64,000 bases of DNA from contig NC_007777.1 in assembly GCF_000013345.1 (NCBI RefSeq), positions 2,666,001 to 2,730,000 of the forward strand, written 5' to 3'. The DNA is from Frankia casuarinae. GTDB taxonomy: Bacteria; Actinomycetota; Actinomycetes; Frankiales; Frankiaceae. The notes beneath the pieces were generated by a model. It did no database searches and was not told the origin of the DNA. It saw nothing but the letters and a program-made list of their open reading frames with translations. The translations under genes were made by a program, and so were the position numbers. Shown here one piece after another: positions 1-7,361 of the stretch (its first letter is position 1; each line of letters starts with the position of its first letter).

Positions 1-204
1 GATGACCGGGCCCACCAGCGTCGTGTGTGGGGCGGAGAACAGGGTCGTGGCGTACCGGTGCAGCCGGTCGTCGAGTTCGGTGAGCGTCACCGGATCGGGA
101 TCGGCGAAGGTGATCTCCCGGGAGAGTACCGCCGCGGCCCGTCCGGCGGACGCCAGACCGAGCCGGTCCGAGGCCCGGGTGGGCGACAGTTCCAGGCCGT
201 TCAT
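1..204 (-). CDS. Unknown protein, N-terminal 68 residues (runs off left edge)
   Basis: An open minus-strand frame enters the window from a start codon and stays open to the edge, so only the N-terminus is visible. It begins MNGLELSPTRASDRLGL. The downstream ATG of two in-frame ATGs is preferred because a GAGGGG ribosome site lies six bases upstream of it. The visible part has a mixed, mildly acidic helical composition (DPDPVTLTELDDRL) with no signal peptide and no motif I recognise. The clean frame and the ribosome site are the only support. The function is unknown. Confidence 0.5.
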   Translation of the reverse strand, partial: MNGLELSPTRASDRLGLASAGRAAAVLSREITFADPDPVTLTELDDRLHRYATTLFSAPHTTLVGPVI

Positions 205-210
205 GACCAT

Positions 211-775
211 CCCCTCACGTTCCGCACCGGCGCCTCGTGGCGCACCGGTCACAGCCCGGCGACGGATGTCCGACCGGGCGGGGACCATGCTTCGTTGCGT
301 CGTCCCGTGGCTGGGGCCGCCGCCGGTCGGCACGGCCGGCCGTACGCCGATGATGCTGATGAACCCGCACGGTTCACCCCAGTGCGTAGCTGATCCGGCA
401 AACACTGTGACCAGTCGCAAGCTACCGCGCAAGAGGGGGGTTGTGTACAGCGGTTTGACAGATTGATCAGAGTCTGCTCCTGGTCTGGCCCGGACAGCTC
501 GGACGTTCCCGATGATCGAGCTCGGGGTCCGTCCCCGCCGTGCCCGCCCCCGCCGGTGAGGTGGTCGCGGCGCAGGTCAGGCAGGTCGGGGGGTGCGGTG
601 TTCCCGGTCGTCGAGCCATCGGTCCAGATCCTGTTCCCTCGACGCCCCGCCGTCGCCGCCAATCCGCGATCCGTCGGATAACTCACAGGCGGACAACTCA
701 CCTGCCAGGGCAAGCCTCGCCTCCCCGTGGCCGGGCCACCCTGCCGATAGGGAGAAACTGTGGTAGGGAGAGGCA
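211..775. other. Intergenic stretch, no convincing gene
   Basis: About 565 bases lie between the divergent starts of the left-edge gene and the dehydrogenase fragment. Open frames exist on both strands but show arginine/proline/serine-rich shadow composition, no ribosome sites and no family resemblance. The stretch probably carries the two promoters. Confidence 0.5.
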
Positions 776-1005
776 GTGGATCTCCGCGGGCAGACCGCAC
801 TGATCATCGGTGCGTCGACGGGCATCGGCGCCGTCTTCGCCCGCGAGTTCGCCGCCCGGGGCGCCGACCTCGTGCTCGTCAACCTCGTGCTCGTCGCGCG
901 CGGCGAGGACCGGTTGCGCGCGAACGCCGCCGAGATCACCCGGCGCAACGCGCTGCTGGCCCGGGGTGGGCGGCTGCTGCCGCGGCGGGCGCTGATCCGG
1001 ATCCC
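776..1005 (+). pseudogene. Short-chain dehydrogenase, N-terminal fragment
   Basis: A GTG start with a GGGAGAGG ribosome site opens a Rossmann-fold N-terminus, MDLRGQTALIIGASTGIG. This matches the TGxxxGIG nucleotide-binding signature of short-chain dehydrogenases (family normally about 250 residues). Family similarity stops after about 70 codons near the GGATCC at 1006. The frame then reads antisense through the truncated Fe-S assembly gene and the amidohydrolase and has no dehydrogenase character. A 12-base direct repeat (CTCGTGCTCGTC twice) has added an extra LVLV stretch. The catalytic YxxxK part is missing, so this is a broken gene at a recombination junction. Confidence 0.75.
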
Positions 1006-1079
1006 AGCTCCGGGTCGACGACCTGGTCCAGCTGCCGTCGTACGTCGGCCTCGGTCAGGACGGCTGACGCGACGGTCAT
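1000..1079 (-). pseudogene. DUF59/MIP18 Fe-S assembly protein, N-terminal stub
   Basis: The start ATG overlaps the TGA of the amidohydrolase (TGATG), as in an intact operon. The product begins MTVASAVLTEADVRRQLDQV and reaches VVDPELG, the opening of the DUF59 signature DPELG. After that it turns into alanine-rich sequence antisense to the dehydrogenase fragment and stops at 936. DUF59 proteins are usually about 100 residues or more. In propane-monooxygenase loci this gene normally follows the amidohydrolase. Only about 26 residues look genuine. Confidence 0.7.
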
Positions 1080-2008
1080 CACGCGCCTGCCAGCCGCAGC
1101 TCGGCCGGCACCGGGAGGTCGTACATCTTGGCGGCGTTGAGCCCGAGGATCTTCTTCTTCTGCTCCGTGGTGATGGGTGCGTACCCCATGTCCTCGGGGA
1201 ACTGCCAGTCGACGAAACTCTCGATGAGCCACTTGGGCGTCCAGATCGCGTAGTCGGAGGAGAACTGGATCTTGTCCTCGCCGATCCAGTAGAGAAGTTC
1301 GCCCATGACCTGGGCGAAGTAGCGCGGCTTCGAGTACATGAAGTGCATGACCACCGCGAGTCCGCCGTATACGTTGGTCTCCTGGGTCGCGATCCAGCAG
1401 AAGTCCTCCAGCCGGGGCATCCCCACGTGCTCCACAATGAAGTTCAGGTCTTCGAAATCGCTTGCGACGTGGTCGATGTCGGCGACGTCGAACGCGTCGC
1501 GGTCCAGCGGCTTGATGGTCGGTCCCTTGTGGACGTGGATGTTCTTGATGCCTAACTCCTGGCAGGCCTCCAGGTACCGATAAGCCCAGGGATCGGTCAG
1601 CTTCCATCCGCGCGAGCCGCCTTTCCACTCCGCGGTGTAGAGCTTGACCCCCTTGAGACCGAACCTCTCGGCGTCGGCGCGGAGCTGGTCGAGGCCGGCC
1701 TCGCCGTTGCGCGGATCCCAGTTGTGGTTGTAGGTCAGCTTGTCGGGGTGGGCCTGGGTGAGCGCGAACGCCTCTTCGGTCTGCCCGAACCCGTTGGTGT
1801 AGAACTCCCCGAGGTAGGCGGGTTGGAAGATGGCGTGGTCGACGTACCCGGTCTCGAACACATCCTTCATCAGCCGCTCGCCGCCCTGGTAGTAGAAGCA
1901 GTCGATGAACTGCTTGCCGTGGACGTTGCGCTGGTTCTCCGGGCGCCCGTCCCACAACGCGATGTGGGCGTCCACGATGAAGTAGTTCTCACCGTCCTTG
2001 GCGTACAT
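1079..2008 (-). CDS. Amidohydrolase of propane/alkane monooxygenase loci
   Basis: This 309-residue protein starts MYAKDGENYFIVDAHIALWD. The start was chosen at 2008 because a GGAGGAGG ribosome site lies just upstream. It looks like an amidohydrolase_2 (TIM-barrel) protein, with the early metal-site-like DAH, an HVHKGP segment in the middle, and a late FSSDYAIW segment in the place of the usual catalytic aspartate. Close relatives sit directly downstream of the hydroxylase, reductase and coupling genes of actinobacterial binuclear-iron monooxygenases (Prm/Mim), where their exact job is unsettled. Here those genes are missing, and the gene faces a MimR-like regulator across a shared operator. 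I am confident of the family and not of the substrate. Confidence 0.85.
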   Translation of the reverse strand: MYAKDGENYFIVDAHIALWDGRPENQRNVHGKQFIDCFYYQGGERLMKDVFETGYVDHAIFQPAYLGEFYTNGFGQTEEAFALTQAHPDKLTYNHNWDPRNGEAGLDQLRADAERFGLKGVKLYTAEWKGGSRGWKLTDPWAYRYLEACQELGIKNIHVHKGPTIKPLDRDAFDVADIDHVASDFEDLNFIVEHVGMPRLEDFCWIATQETNVYGGLAVVMHFMYSKPRYFAQVMGELLYWIGEDKIQFSSDYAIWTPKWLIESFVDWQFPEDMGYAPITTEQKKKILGLNAAKMYDLPVPAELRLAGA

Positions 2009-2089
2009 CCTGGTCCTCCTCCGGCCCACGGCCATCGCGGGCCTGTCGGGAGGCTAGTGCCCACGTGGGGGGAGAGGTCCCGGGGTCGA

Positions 2090-2129
2090 TGTCTCATTGT
2101 GGGATGACCGAATGTCCCAAACTGAGACA
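2090..2129. promoter_or_regulatory. Paired dyad operators for the MimR/AcoR-like regulator
   Basis: Two consecutive dyads of the form TGTCYCA-N3-TGRGAYR lie between the divergent amidohydrolase and regulator genes. They are TGTCTCA-TTG-TGGGATG (2090-2106) and TGTCCCA-AAC-TGAGACA (2113-2129). The second is symmetric apart from its fourth base pair. The outermost half-sites also mirror each other. Paired inverted repeats upstream of the target gene are usual for this activator class, so they are the likely binding sites. Confidence 0.65.
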
Positions 2130-2204
2130 CGCGCGGCCGTGCCAGGGACGAGGCTGGCGCCTACGCTTATGACCTGGATCACAGCGGGGCTTTCAGGGAG
2201 TGTC

Positions 2205-3722
2205 ATGCCCGACGACGTCATCCCGGCACGTGCCCGCGGGTTCGCGGCCGAGGCGCGCGCGGGGCGCGACCACACCCGGTCGGACGTCTCCTGCCGGCTG
2301 ATGGCCTCCTGGCAGCGCAGCGAGGAGTACGGCGTCTCCCTCGACGACGTCGACCCGGTCTTCTCCGGCACGATCGACCAGAGCTCGCTGTTCTACGACA
2401 GCGGCCGCGAGGTGCTGGCCAGCCTCCACCGGACGCTGGCCGCGGAGCCCGTCAGCCTGATGTTGACCGACGCGGACGGCTTGGTGCTCAACCGTCTCAG
2501 CGGGGACACCAGCCTCCTGCGCGCGCTGGACCGGGTCCACCTCGCGCCGGGCTTCTCCTACGCCGAGCGGGTGGTGGGTACGACGGGACTCGGGCTCGCG
2601 CTGGCGGACCGCGCCCCGTCCCTGGTGCGGGCCGAGGAGCACTACGCCGTCGGGCTGTGCTGCTACACCTGCGCCGCGGCGCCGGTGCTCCACCCAGGGA
2701 CCGGACGCCTCGAGGGCTCGGTCAACCTGACGACCTGGTCGGAGTCGTCGAGCAACCTGCTGCTCGCGCTGGCTGAGTCCGCCGCGCAGCACACGACGGA
2801 CCTGATGCGGTTGCGGTCCGGGGGCGTCACGGGTGGCCGCCCGCGCCCACGCGGCGAGGTGTTCCGGGTGGAAAGCCCGCGCGCGGAGCCCGGGGCCGGC
2901 AGTCTGCACGACCTCTCCGGCTCCTGGCGCCGTGCGGTGTCACTGGCAGAGGCGGGCCTGCGCGACGGGCGGGTCGTGGCCTGTGTCGGCGAGCCGGGCA
3001 GTGGCCGTACGACGGCGCTCGCGCAGGCCCTGCGCCGGGCCTTTCCGCGCTACCGCATCCTGGCCGCGAGCAACCCGGCAGCGGCGGACGTCGAGCCGTG
3101 GCTGTCCCTGTGGACCCCGGAGCTGACGAAGGCGAGCACGGCGGTCATCGTGCGCGACGTCGACCTGCTCCCCCTGTGGGTGGCCGAACAGGTGCGGGAC
3201 CGGGTGCTCAGGGCCCGGGTCGAGGCGCGATCGGGCGCAGCCGACCCGGCGGGCTGCCTACCCTTCGTGATCACGGTAGAGCGGTTCGAGGATATCCCGG
3301 CCGCACTGCGCGCGATCGTTGACGGGATCGTCCCGGTCGCACCGCTGCGCCAACGGCCCGAGGACATCGGGCCGTTGGCGCGGGTGGCGGCCCTGCGGGC
3401 ACGGGGCCGCGAGGTGGATCTGACCCCGGCGGCCGAACGCGCCCTGTCCGACCATCGTTGGCCGGGCAACGTCGAGCAGCTGATGCAGGTCGTCAAGAAA
3501 CTGGCTCGCCGCCACGACCCGATCGACGTCGGACACCTCCCGGCCGAGGTGCTCTCGCACGGCCGCCACCGGCTGACGCGACTGGAGACGTTCGAGCGGG
3601 ACGAGATCGTGCGGGCTCTGAACGACCCGTCCCTCACCATGGCCGAGGCAGCCGAGCGGGTCGGCCTGAGCCGGTCCACGCTCTACCGGCGGATCGCCCA
3701 GTACGGCATCCGGGTCAGGTAG
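2205..3722 (+). CDS. GAF/AAA+/Fis-type transcriptional activator, MimR/AcoR-like
   Basis: This 505-residue regulator is read from ATG 2205, which has AGGGAG six bases upstream; an in-frame ATG at 2112 would lengthen it. A GAF-like sensor region fills roughly residues 70-200. A degenerate AAA+ core follows, with Walker A GEPGSGRTT near residue 262 and a Walker-B-like VIVRDVDLL near 315. A C-terminal Fis-type helix-turn-helix (AAERVGLSRSTLYRRI) ends the protein. The GAFTGA loop that contacts sigma-54 is not visible, as in actinobacterial relatives that work without sigma-54. It should activate the divergent amidohydrolase operon. In mycobacteria the homologue MimR activates the propane/acetone monooxygenase operon. 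Confidence 0.85.
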   Translation: MPDDVIPARARGFAAEARAGRDHTRSDVSCRLMASWQRSEEYGVSLDDVDPVFSGTIDQSSLFYDSGREVLASLHRTLAAEPVSLMLTDADGLVLNRLSGDTSLLRALDRVHLAPGFSYAERVVGTTGLGLALADRAPSLVRAEEHYAVGLCCYTCAAAPVLHPGTGRLEGSVNLTTWSESSSNLLLALAESAAQHTTDLMRLRSGGVTGGRPRPRGEVFRVESPRAEPGAGSLHDLSGSWRRAVSLAEAGLRDGRVVACVGEPGSGRTTALAQALRRAFPRYRILAASNPAAADVEPWLSLWTPELTKASTAVIVRDVDLLPLWVAEQVRDRVLRARVEARSGAADPAGCLPFVITVERFEDIPAALRAIVDGIVPVAPLRQRPEDIGPLARVAALRARGREVDLTPAAERALSDHRWPGNVEQLMQVVKKLARRHDPIDVGHLPAEVLSHGRHRLTRLETFERDEIVRALNDPSLTMAEAAERVGLSRSTLYRRIAQYGIRVR

Positions 3723-3729
3723 CCGCTCA

Positions 3730-3746
3730 GCCCGGACTCACCGGGC
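3730..3746 (+). terminator. Stem-loop just after the activator gene
   Basis: GCCCGG-ACTCA-CCGGGC forms a perfect six-pair stem with a five-base loop eight bases past the stop codon, between convergent genes. It has no T-tract, as is common in actinobacteria, so termination is plausible but not certain. Confidence 0.4.
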
Positions 3747-3764
3747 CGCGACCACGTAAGGATC

Positions 3765-3804
3765 ACTGTCACGGGAGTGCTAGAACTGTCACGGGAGTAC
3801 TAGA
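3765..3804. repeat. 20-bp tandem duplication between convergent genes
   Basis: ACTGTCACGGGAGTGCTAGA is repeated immediately with a single change (GTGC to GTAC). The second copy abuts the stop of the exporter gene. Function unknown. Confidence 0.8.
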
Positions 3805-5262
3805 TCAGCACCTGGCGCTGTTTTCCGTTCCGATGTTCCTCATGCCCCGGCTAGGGGTGAGGAGGGGGGTGAACAGGAGGAGGGATGCCGCGGTGAGGCC
3901 GACGATTGCCAGGCGGGGTCCGGTGGCGCCGGCGGCGAGGTGGACGGCGAGGGTGACCATGGCCACGCCGAGGGCGGTGCCCAGACCGCGGGTCATGTTG
4001 ACCAGTCCGCCGCCGGTACCCGACGCGTGGGCCGGGATCGCACTCATGATCGTGGTGTTGTTGGTGGGGGTGTAGACGCCGAGGCCGAGGCCGAGCATGG
4101 CCATCGGGGGGATCAGCCAGGGTGCGGACAGTGGCACGGCGAGTGCGGCGGCGAGTGCCATCGTGCAGGTGACGGCGCCGAGCGCGTAGCGGCGGCGGTC
4201 GCTCCACCGGTCGGGTAGGACCGCCCCGGCGCCGCTGGCGGCGAGCGCGAAGCCTCCGGGCAGGGCGGTGAGGACCAGCCCGGCGTGCAGGGGGGAGGTG
4301 CCGCGGTCGGTGAGGACGACGGGGACCAGGACGAGCGGGCCGAACAGGACGAGGTAGCCGCACAGCGCGCCGACGAGTCCCCCCGCGAGGGCAGGGATGC
4401 GAAGGAGGCGCAGGTCGATCAGGGGTGCCGGCGCGCGGCGTTCCCGTTGGACGAGGCCGTAGCCGGCGAGCGGGGCGAGGATGGCGAGGATGGCGGTGGC
4501 CGCGGAGGGCAGGTTCAGGCCGGAGACGGCCGAGATGGCCAGCAGCAGGGTGGTGGTGGCGGTGGCGAGGAGGGCCAGGCCCGGCCAGTCGAAGGGGGCA
4601 GGGTCGGTGCGCTGGCGGGTGCGGGGTAGCAGGTAGTAGCCGGCGATGAGGGCGATTGTCCCGACGGGGACGTTGATGGCGAACACCCAGCGCCAGCCGA
4701 GGGTGGTGACCAGGGCTCCGCCGAGGGTGGGGCCGAGAGCGAGGCCGAGGGCCTGGGCGGCGGCCTGGACGCCCAGGGCGGCGCGCATCCTCGGGCGGGG
4801 TGCGCTGGTGGCGACAAGGGCGACGCTGTTGGCCTGCAGCATCGCGGCGCCGACGGCCTGCGCGACGCGGGAACCGATCAAAGCGGCGAGGCTGGGAGCC
4901 AGGCCACAGGCGGCCGAGGTGGCGGTGAAGACGAGGAGTCCGTAGAGGTAGAACTGTTTGCGGCCGTGGGCGTCGGCGAGCCGGCCGACGGGCACCAGCA
5001 GGGCGACCAGGGTGAGCAGGTAGGCCAGGGAGACCCAGGTGACTGCAGCGAGCGGGGCGTGGAACTGTGCGCACAGCGGCCCGTAGGCCAGGGTGACGAT
5101 GCTGGCGTCGAGTTGGCCCATGAACGCGCCGAAGCACACGGTGGCGACCGCCAGCCACCAGCCGCCCGGCAGGTCGCGGACCGCGCGAGGGCGGGCCCGC
5201 TCGTGGGCCAGCAGCGACATCAGGGTGTTGCGGGATGCGGAGGTACGCACGCCCGGGTCCAT
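3805..5262 (-). CDS. MFS exporter, DHA2 (EmrB/QacA-like) family
   Basis: This 485-residue inner-membrane drug:H+ antiporter-type protein has about 14 predicted hydrophobic helices. The first helix carries the DHA2 signature LDASIVTLA, and the loop after helix 2 carries motif A (GRLADAHGRK). The helix 5 region ALGPTLGGALVTTLGWRW fits motif C. The start at 5262 is chosen for the GGAGGAGC ribosome site upstream. A MarR-family gene lies upstream in the same direction, and a paired inverted repeat sits between them, so repression relieved by an aromatic or drug-like ligand is likely. The substrate cannot be read from the sequence. Confidence 0.88.
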   Translation of the reverse strand: MDPGVRTSASRNTLMSLLAHERARPRAVRDLPGGWWLAVATVCFGAFMGQLDASIVTLAYGPLCAQFHAPLAAVTWVSLAYLLTLVALLVPVGRLADAHGRKQFYLYGLLVFTATSAACGLAPSLAALIGSRVAQAVGAAMLQANSVALVATSAPRPRMRAALGVQAAAQALGLALGPTLGGALVTTLGWRWVFAINVPVGTIALIAGYYLLPRTRQRTDPAPFDWPGLALLATATTTLLLAISAVSGLNLPSAATAILAILAPLAGYGLVQRERRAPAPLIDLRLLRIPALAGGLVGALCGYLVLFGPLVLVPVVLTDRGTSPLHAGLVLTALPGGFALAASGAGAVLPDRWSDRRRYALGAVTCTMALAAALAVPLSAPWLIPPMAMLGLGLGVYTPTNNTTIMSAIPAHASGTGGGLVNMTRGLGTALGVAMVTLAVHLAAGATGPRLAIVGLTAASLLLFTPLLTPSRGMRNIGTENSARC

Positions 5263-5315
5263 GGCTACCTGCTCCTCCAGCGGAAGCCGCTCACGGCAGG
5301 GCGCGGCTCCCCAGC

Positions 5316-5352
5316 TCTGTCTGTGACAGATAAACTCTGTTTCAGACAGAGT
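5316..5352. promoter_or_regulatory. Two abutting inverted repeats upstream of the exporter
   Basis: TCTGTC-TGT-GACAGA (5316-5330) is followed by ACTCTGT-TTCAG-ACAGAGT (5334-5352). Both dyads share the half-site TCTGT. They lie 54-90 bases upstream of the exporter start, where a MarR- or TetR-type repressor would bind. The nearby MarR protein is the obvious candidate. Confidence 0.6.
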
Positions 5353-5404
5353 AGGCCGGTGCGGGGGCGGATGCCAGGCCGGCCGCTGGAGGTGGGCACG
5401 CGGC

Positions 5405-5610
5405 GTTGGCAGCCGGCGGTGTAGGCCGCGACGTACAGGGCGAACAGCCTTCCCCGGCGAAAGGCCCAGCGCCGGTCGGCGGCGAGCAGCAGCACGCCGA
5501 GGTCCTGAAAGTAGTTACCCACCGTCCGATCGCCTGCGCCAGCACCAGCCCGGGCGCGGCGGCGTCCGCGAAGCCGGCGGGCGTGATCCCGCAGCGGCGG
5601 CAACCGGTTC
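5405..5610 (-). pseudogene. lgt: Prolipoprotein diacylglyceryl transferase (lgt) relic
   Basis: Minus-strand frames between the exporter and the MarR gene encode recognisable pieces of Lgt. One is AAPGLVLAQAIGRW. Then, after a frameshift and an internal deletion, comes GNYFQDLGVLLLAADRRW, followed by RGRLFALYVAAYTAG. Real Lgt has about 50 residues between GNYF and the GVLLL helix, and those are gone, as are the N-terminus and the C-terminal helix. No complete frame remains. It shows that this intergenic space is made of degraded DNA. Confidence 0.6.
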
Positions 5611-5635
5611 GGCACGCCTCCCGAGGAACCTGCGG

Positions 5636-6130
5636 TCAGGGTCCGCCGGTGGCGACGGAGGACGGGTCGGCCGGGCGGCGGTCATCGAGCTGTTCGACCA
5701 GGCGTGACAGGGCCGGCAAGGCTTCGACAATAACGGCCTGGTCGGCGGCGGCGAGCCGGCCCAGTGCGTCGCCGAGCCTGCGTTCGTGGGCCTCGCGCCA
5801 CCCCTGCAGATGGCGGGTACCGGTCTCGGTCAACGACACCCGGGCCGCGCGCCGGTCGGCCGGGTCGGTGACCCGCCGCAGAAGATCCGCGTCCGACATC
5901 TGTTGCACCAGGGTGCTCACCGTATTCGGGGCCAGGTGGAGCAGGCCGGCGAGCTCGCCCACCCGCGCGCCATCGCGTTCCTGCAGGCATTGCAACAACT
6001 CCACCTGGGCCATCGGCAGGGCCTCCCACGGGTAGTCGCTGCGGATACTCGTCCGCAGCACCCGCCGAAGTCGAGTGACGACCTCGGTCAACGCCCGCGC
6101 GTCCCGCTCCAGCCGTAGCTGCACCACCAC
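5636..6130 (-). CDS. MarR-family transcriptional regulator
   Basis: This 164-residue protein has the MarR winged-helix layout. A dimerisation helix is followed by QVELLQCLQERDGARVGELA, a recognition helix around APNTVSTLVQQM, and the wing residues TDPADRRAARVSLTETG containing the conserved D-x-R-A of the family. It lies upstream of the DHA2 exporter on the same strand but is separated from it by the lgt relic and the paired operator. The likely role is as a repressor of the exporter and possibly of itself. Confidence 0.85.
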   Translation of the reverse strand: MVVQLRLERDARALTEVVTRLRRVLRTSIRSDYPWEALPMAQVELLQCLQERDGARVGELAGLLHLAPNTVSTLVQQMSDADLLRRVTDPADRRAARVSLTETGTRHLQGWREAHERRLGDALGRLAAADQAVIVEALPALSRLVEQLDDRRPADPSSVATGGP

Positions 6131-6271
6131 CCCGACAGGATAGCTGGAAAAGGGCCGGTTTCACCGGTCGGATCAGCAGGTTCTCCACGACGAGGCCCAG
6201 ACCCCACCGCAGGCCTCACCCGCCCCTGCTCGGCCGGCGGGCTCGGACCCGCACCCGTGACCAATTCTTAT

Positions 6272-6291
6272 ACCGTTATTAGTATCACGGT
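6272..6291. promoter_or_regulatory. Inverted repeat in an AT-rich promoter region
   Basis: ACCGT (6272-6276) and ACGGT (6287-6291) flank TATTAGTATC in the only AT-rich patch upstream of the small HTH gene. It could be that regulator's own operator. Confidence 0.35.
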
Positions 6292-6332
6292 TGTGGTGCG
6301 GAGTCGGGTAGGGGCATGCCGGTACTACCATC

Positions 6333-6611
6333 ATGGCCATGGTGCGGACGCCGTTGACCCGGCTGGAACGCGAACGCGGGGAGCGGTTGGGCGCCCTGCT
6401 GCGCACCGCCCGGGGGGACCGCAGCATGGTCGAGGTCGCCGCGGCGGCCGGGCTGTCGGCGGAGACGCTGCGCAAGATCGAGACGGGCCGGATCGCGACC
6501 CCGGCGTTCTTCACCGTCGCCGCGCTGGCGCGGGTCCTCGGCCTGTCCCTGGACCTGATCGCCGACGCCTGCGCCGATGCGGCGATCCCGTCTGGCGTCG
6601 CATGGGGCTGA
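6333..6611 (+). CDS. Small XRE-type helix-turn-helix protein
   Basis: A 92-residue protein with one XRE/Cro-type domain filling most of its length. MVEVAAAAGLSAETLRKIETG is the helix-turn-helix with the usual LRKIE end of the recognition helix, and FTVAALARVLGLSLDLIAD is the following helix pair. There is no sensor domain. No clear ribosome site precedes either of the two neighbouring ATGs (6333, 6339), and a TACCAT hexamer lies just upstream, so a leaderless transcript is possible. The neighbouring MarR gene is divergent. Targets unknown. Confidence 0.75.
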   Translation: MAMVRTPLTRLERERGERLGALLRTARGDRSMVEVAAAAGLSAETLRKIETGRIATPAFFTVAALARVLGLSLDLIADACADAAIPSGVAWG

Positions 6612-6768
6612 GAAACCTCGGGAAGAAAGATTCGTGTTTGTCCTCCGTTCGGCTGAGTCGCTGAAGATTACCGGTGGCGGGGAGCCGCACGGCACGACCG
6701 TGGGCGCGGGGCGTATCACCCGGAGAACACGCGATCCCCGGCTCTGGTAGGTCAAAGCTGATGAGACG

Positions 6769-7320
6769 TCAAGGCCGCCGGCCGGTGGACCTGGTATTGA
6801 GCAGAGTTTCCCGGACTGTCTGCAGGAAGTGGGCTGGGCCGGCCTGGTCTGTCCAGCTGTCGCGGTAGGCCAGGGGAATGGGCGAGTTGCCGAGGTAGGT
6901 GGCGCGTAGGGCACGGGTGACCAGCGTCCCGGCACCGGCACCGGCAGAGCCGGCCGCGGCGGCTACGGTGTCGGCGGCGAGCTCCGTTTCTGTGCCGCCG
7001 GCGAAGGTGTAGGTGATGACGATGTGGACAGTGCCGTCGGCCGGGTCGGCGCTTATGGCGGGGTCGGTGGTCATCTGCCAGATGGCTCCGGGCTCGTCGC
7101 GGGTGACCGTCCACTCGACCTCGACGGTTGTGTCCGGGGCGACCTCGATGACGTCGACGAATCGTGCCCCCACCGGCACCGGGCGGTCGGTGTTCTCCCC
7201 GCGGACCGCCTTCGTCGCAGCGAAGGTGCCGACCCAGTTGTCGGGAGTTGCCATGAAGGCGTAAATCTCCGCTGCGGACAGTGGAATGTGCAGGCTGACT
7301 TCGAGCGTGGTGTCGAGCAC
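6769..7320 (-). CDS. SRPBCC (START/polyketide-cyclase-like) protein
   Basis: This 183-residue protein begins VEVSLHIPLSAAEIYAFMATPDNW, the usual first strand and helices of the SRPBCC fold, in which a hydrophobic pocket binds a lipid or aromatic ligand. A long strand region and a C-terminal helix follow. It is the last gene of a minus-strand set: carotenoid oxygenase, FAD oxidoreductase, then this gene (41 bases after the oxidoreductase stop). It may bind or cyclise the apocarotenoid-like product of that set, which is an inference from position. It starts with GTG. Confidence 0.7.
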   Translation of the reverse strand: MLDTTLEVSLHIPLSAAEIYAFMATPDNWVGTFAATKAVRGENTDRPVPVGARFVDVIEVAPDTTVEVEWTVTRDEPGAIWQMTTDPAISADPADGTVHIVITYTFAGGTETELAADTVAAAAGSAGAGAGTLVTRALRATYLGNSPIPLAYRDSWTDQAGPAHFLQTVRETLLNTRSTGRRP

Positions 7321-7361
7321 TGGATGATCTCGATTCCTGCCGGCTGGGGGCGGGGGTTGGT

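Noticed and set aside
3765-3804. CRISPR array
   Set aside because: The two 20-bp units are directly abutting with no spacer; no CRISPR repeat-spacer pattern was found anywhere in the window.
4285-4650. Gly/Glu-rich plus-strand proteins opposite the DHA2 exporter
   Set aside because: They are complements of hydrophobic helices of the exporter, without ribosome sites.
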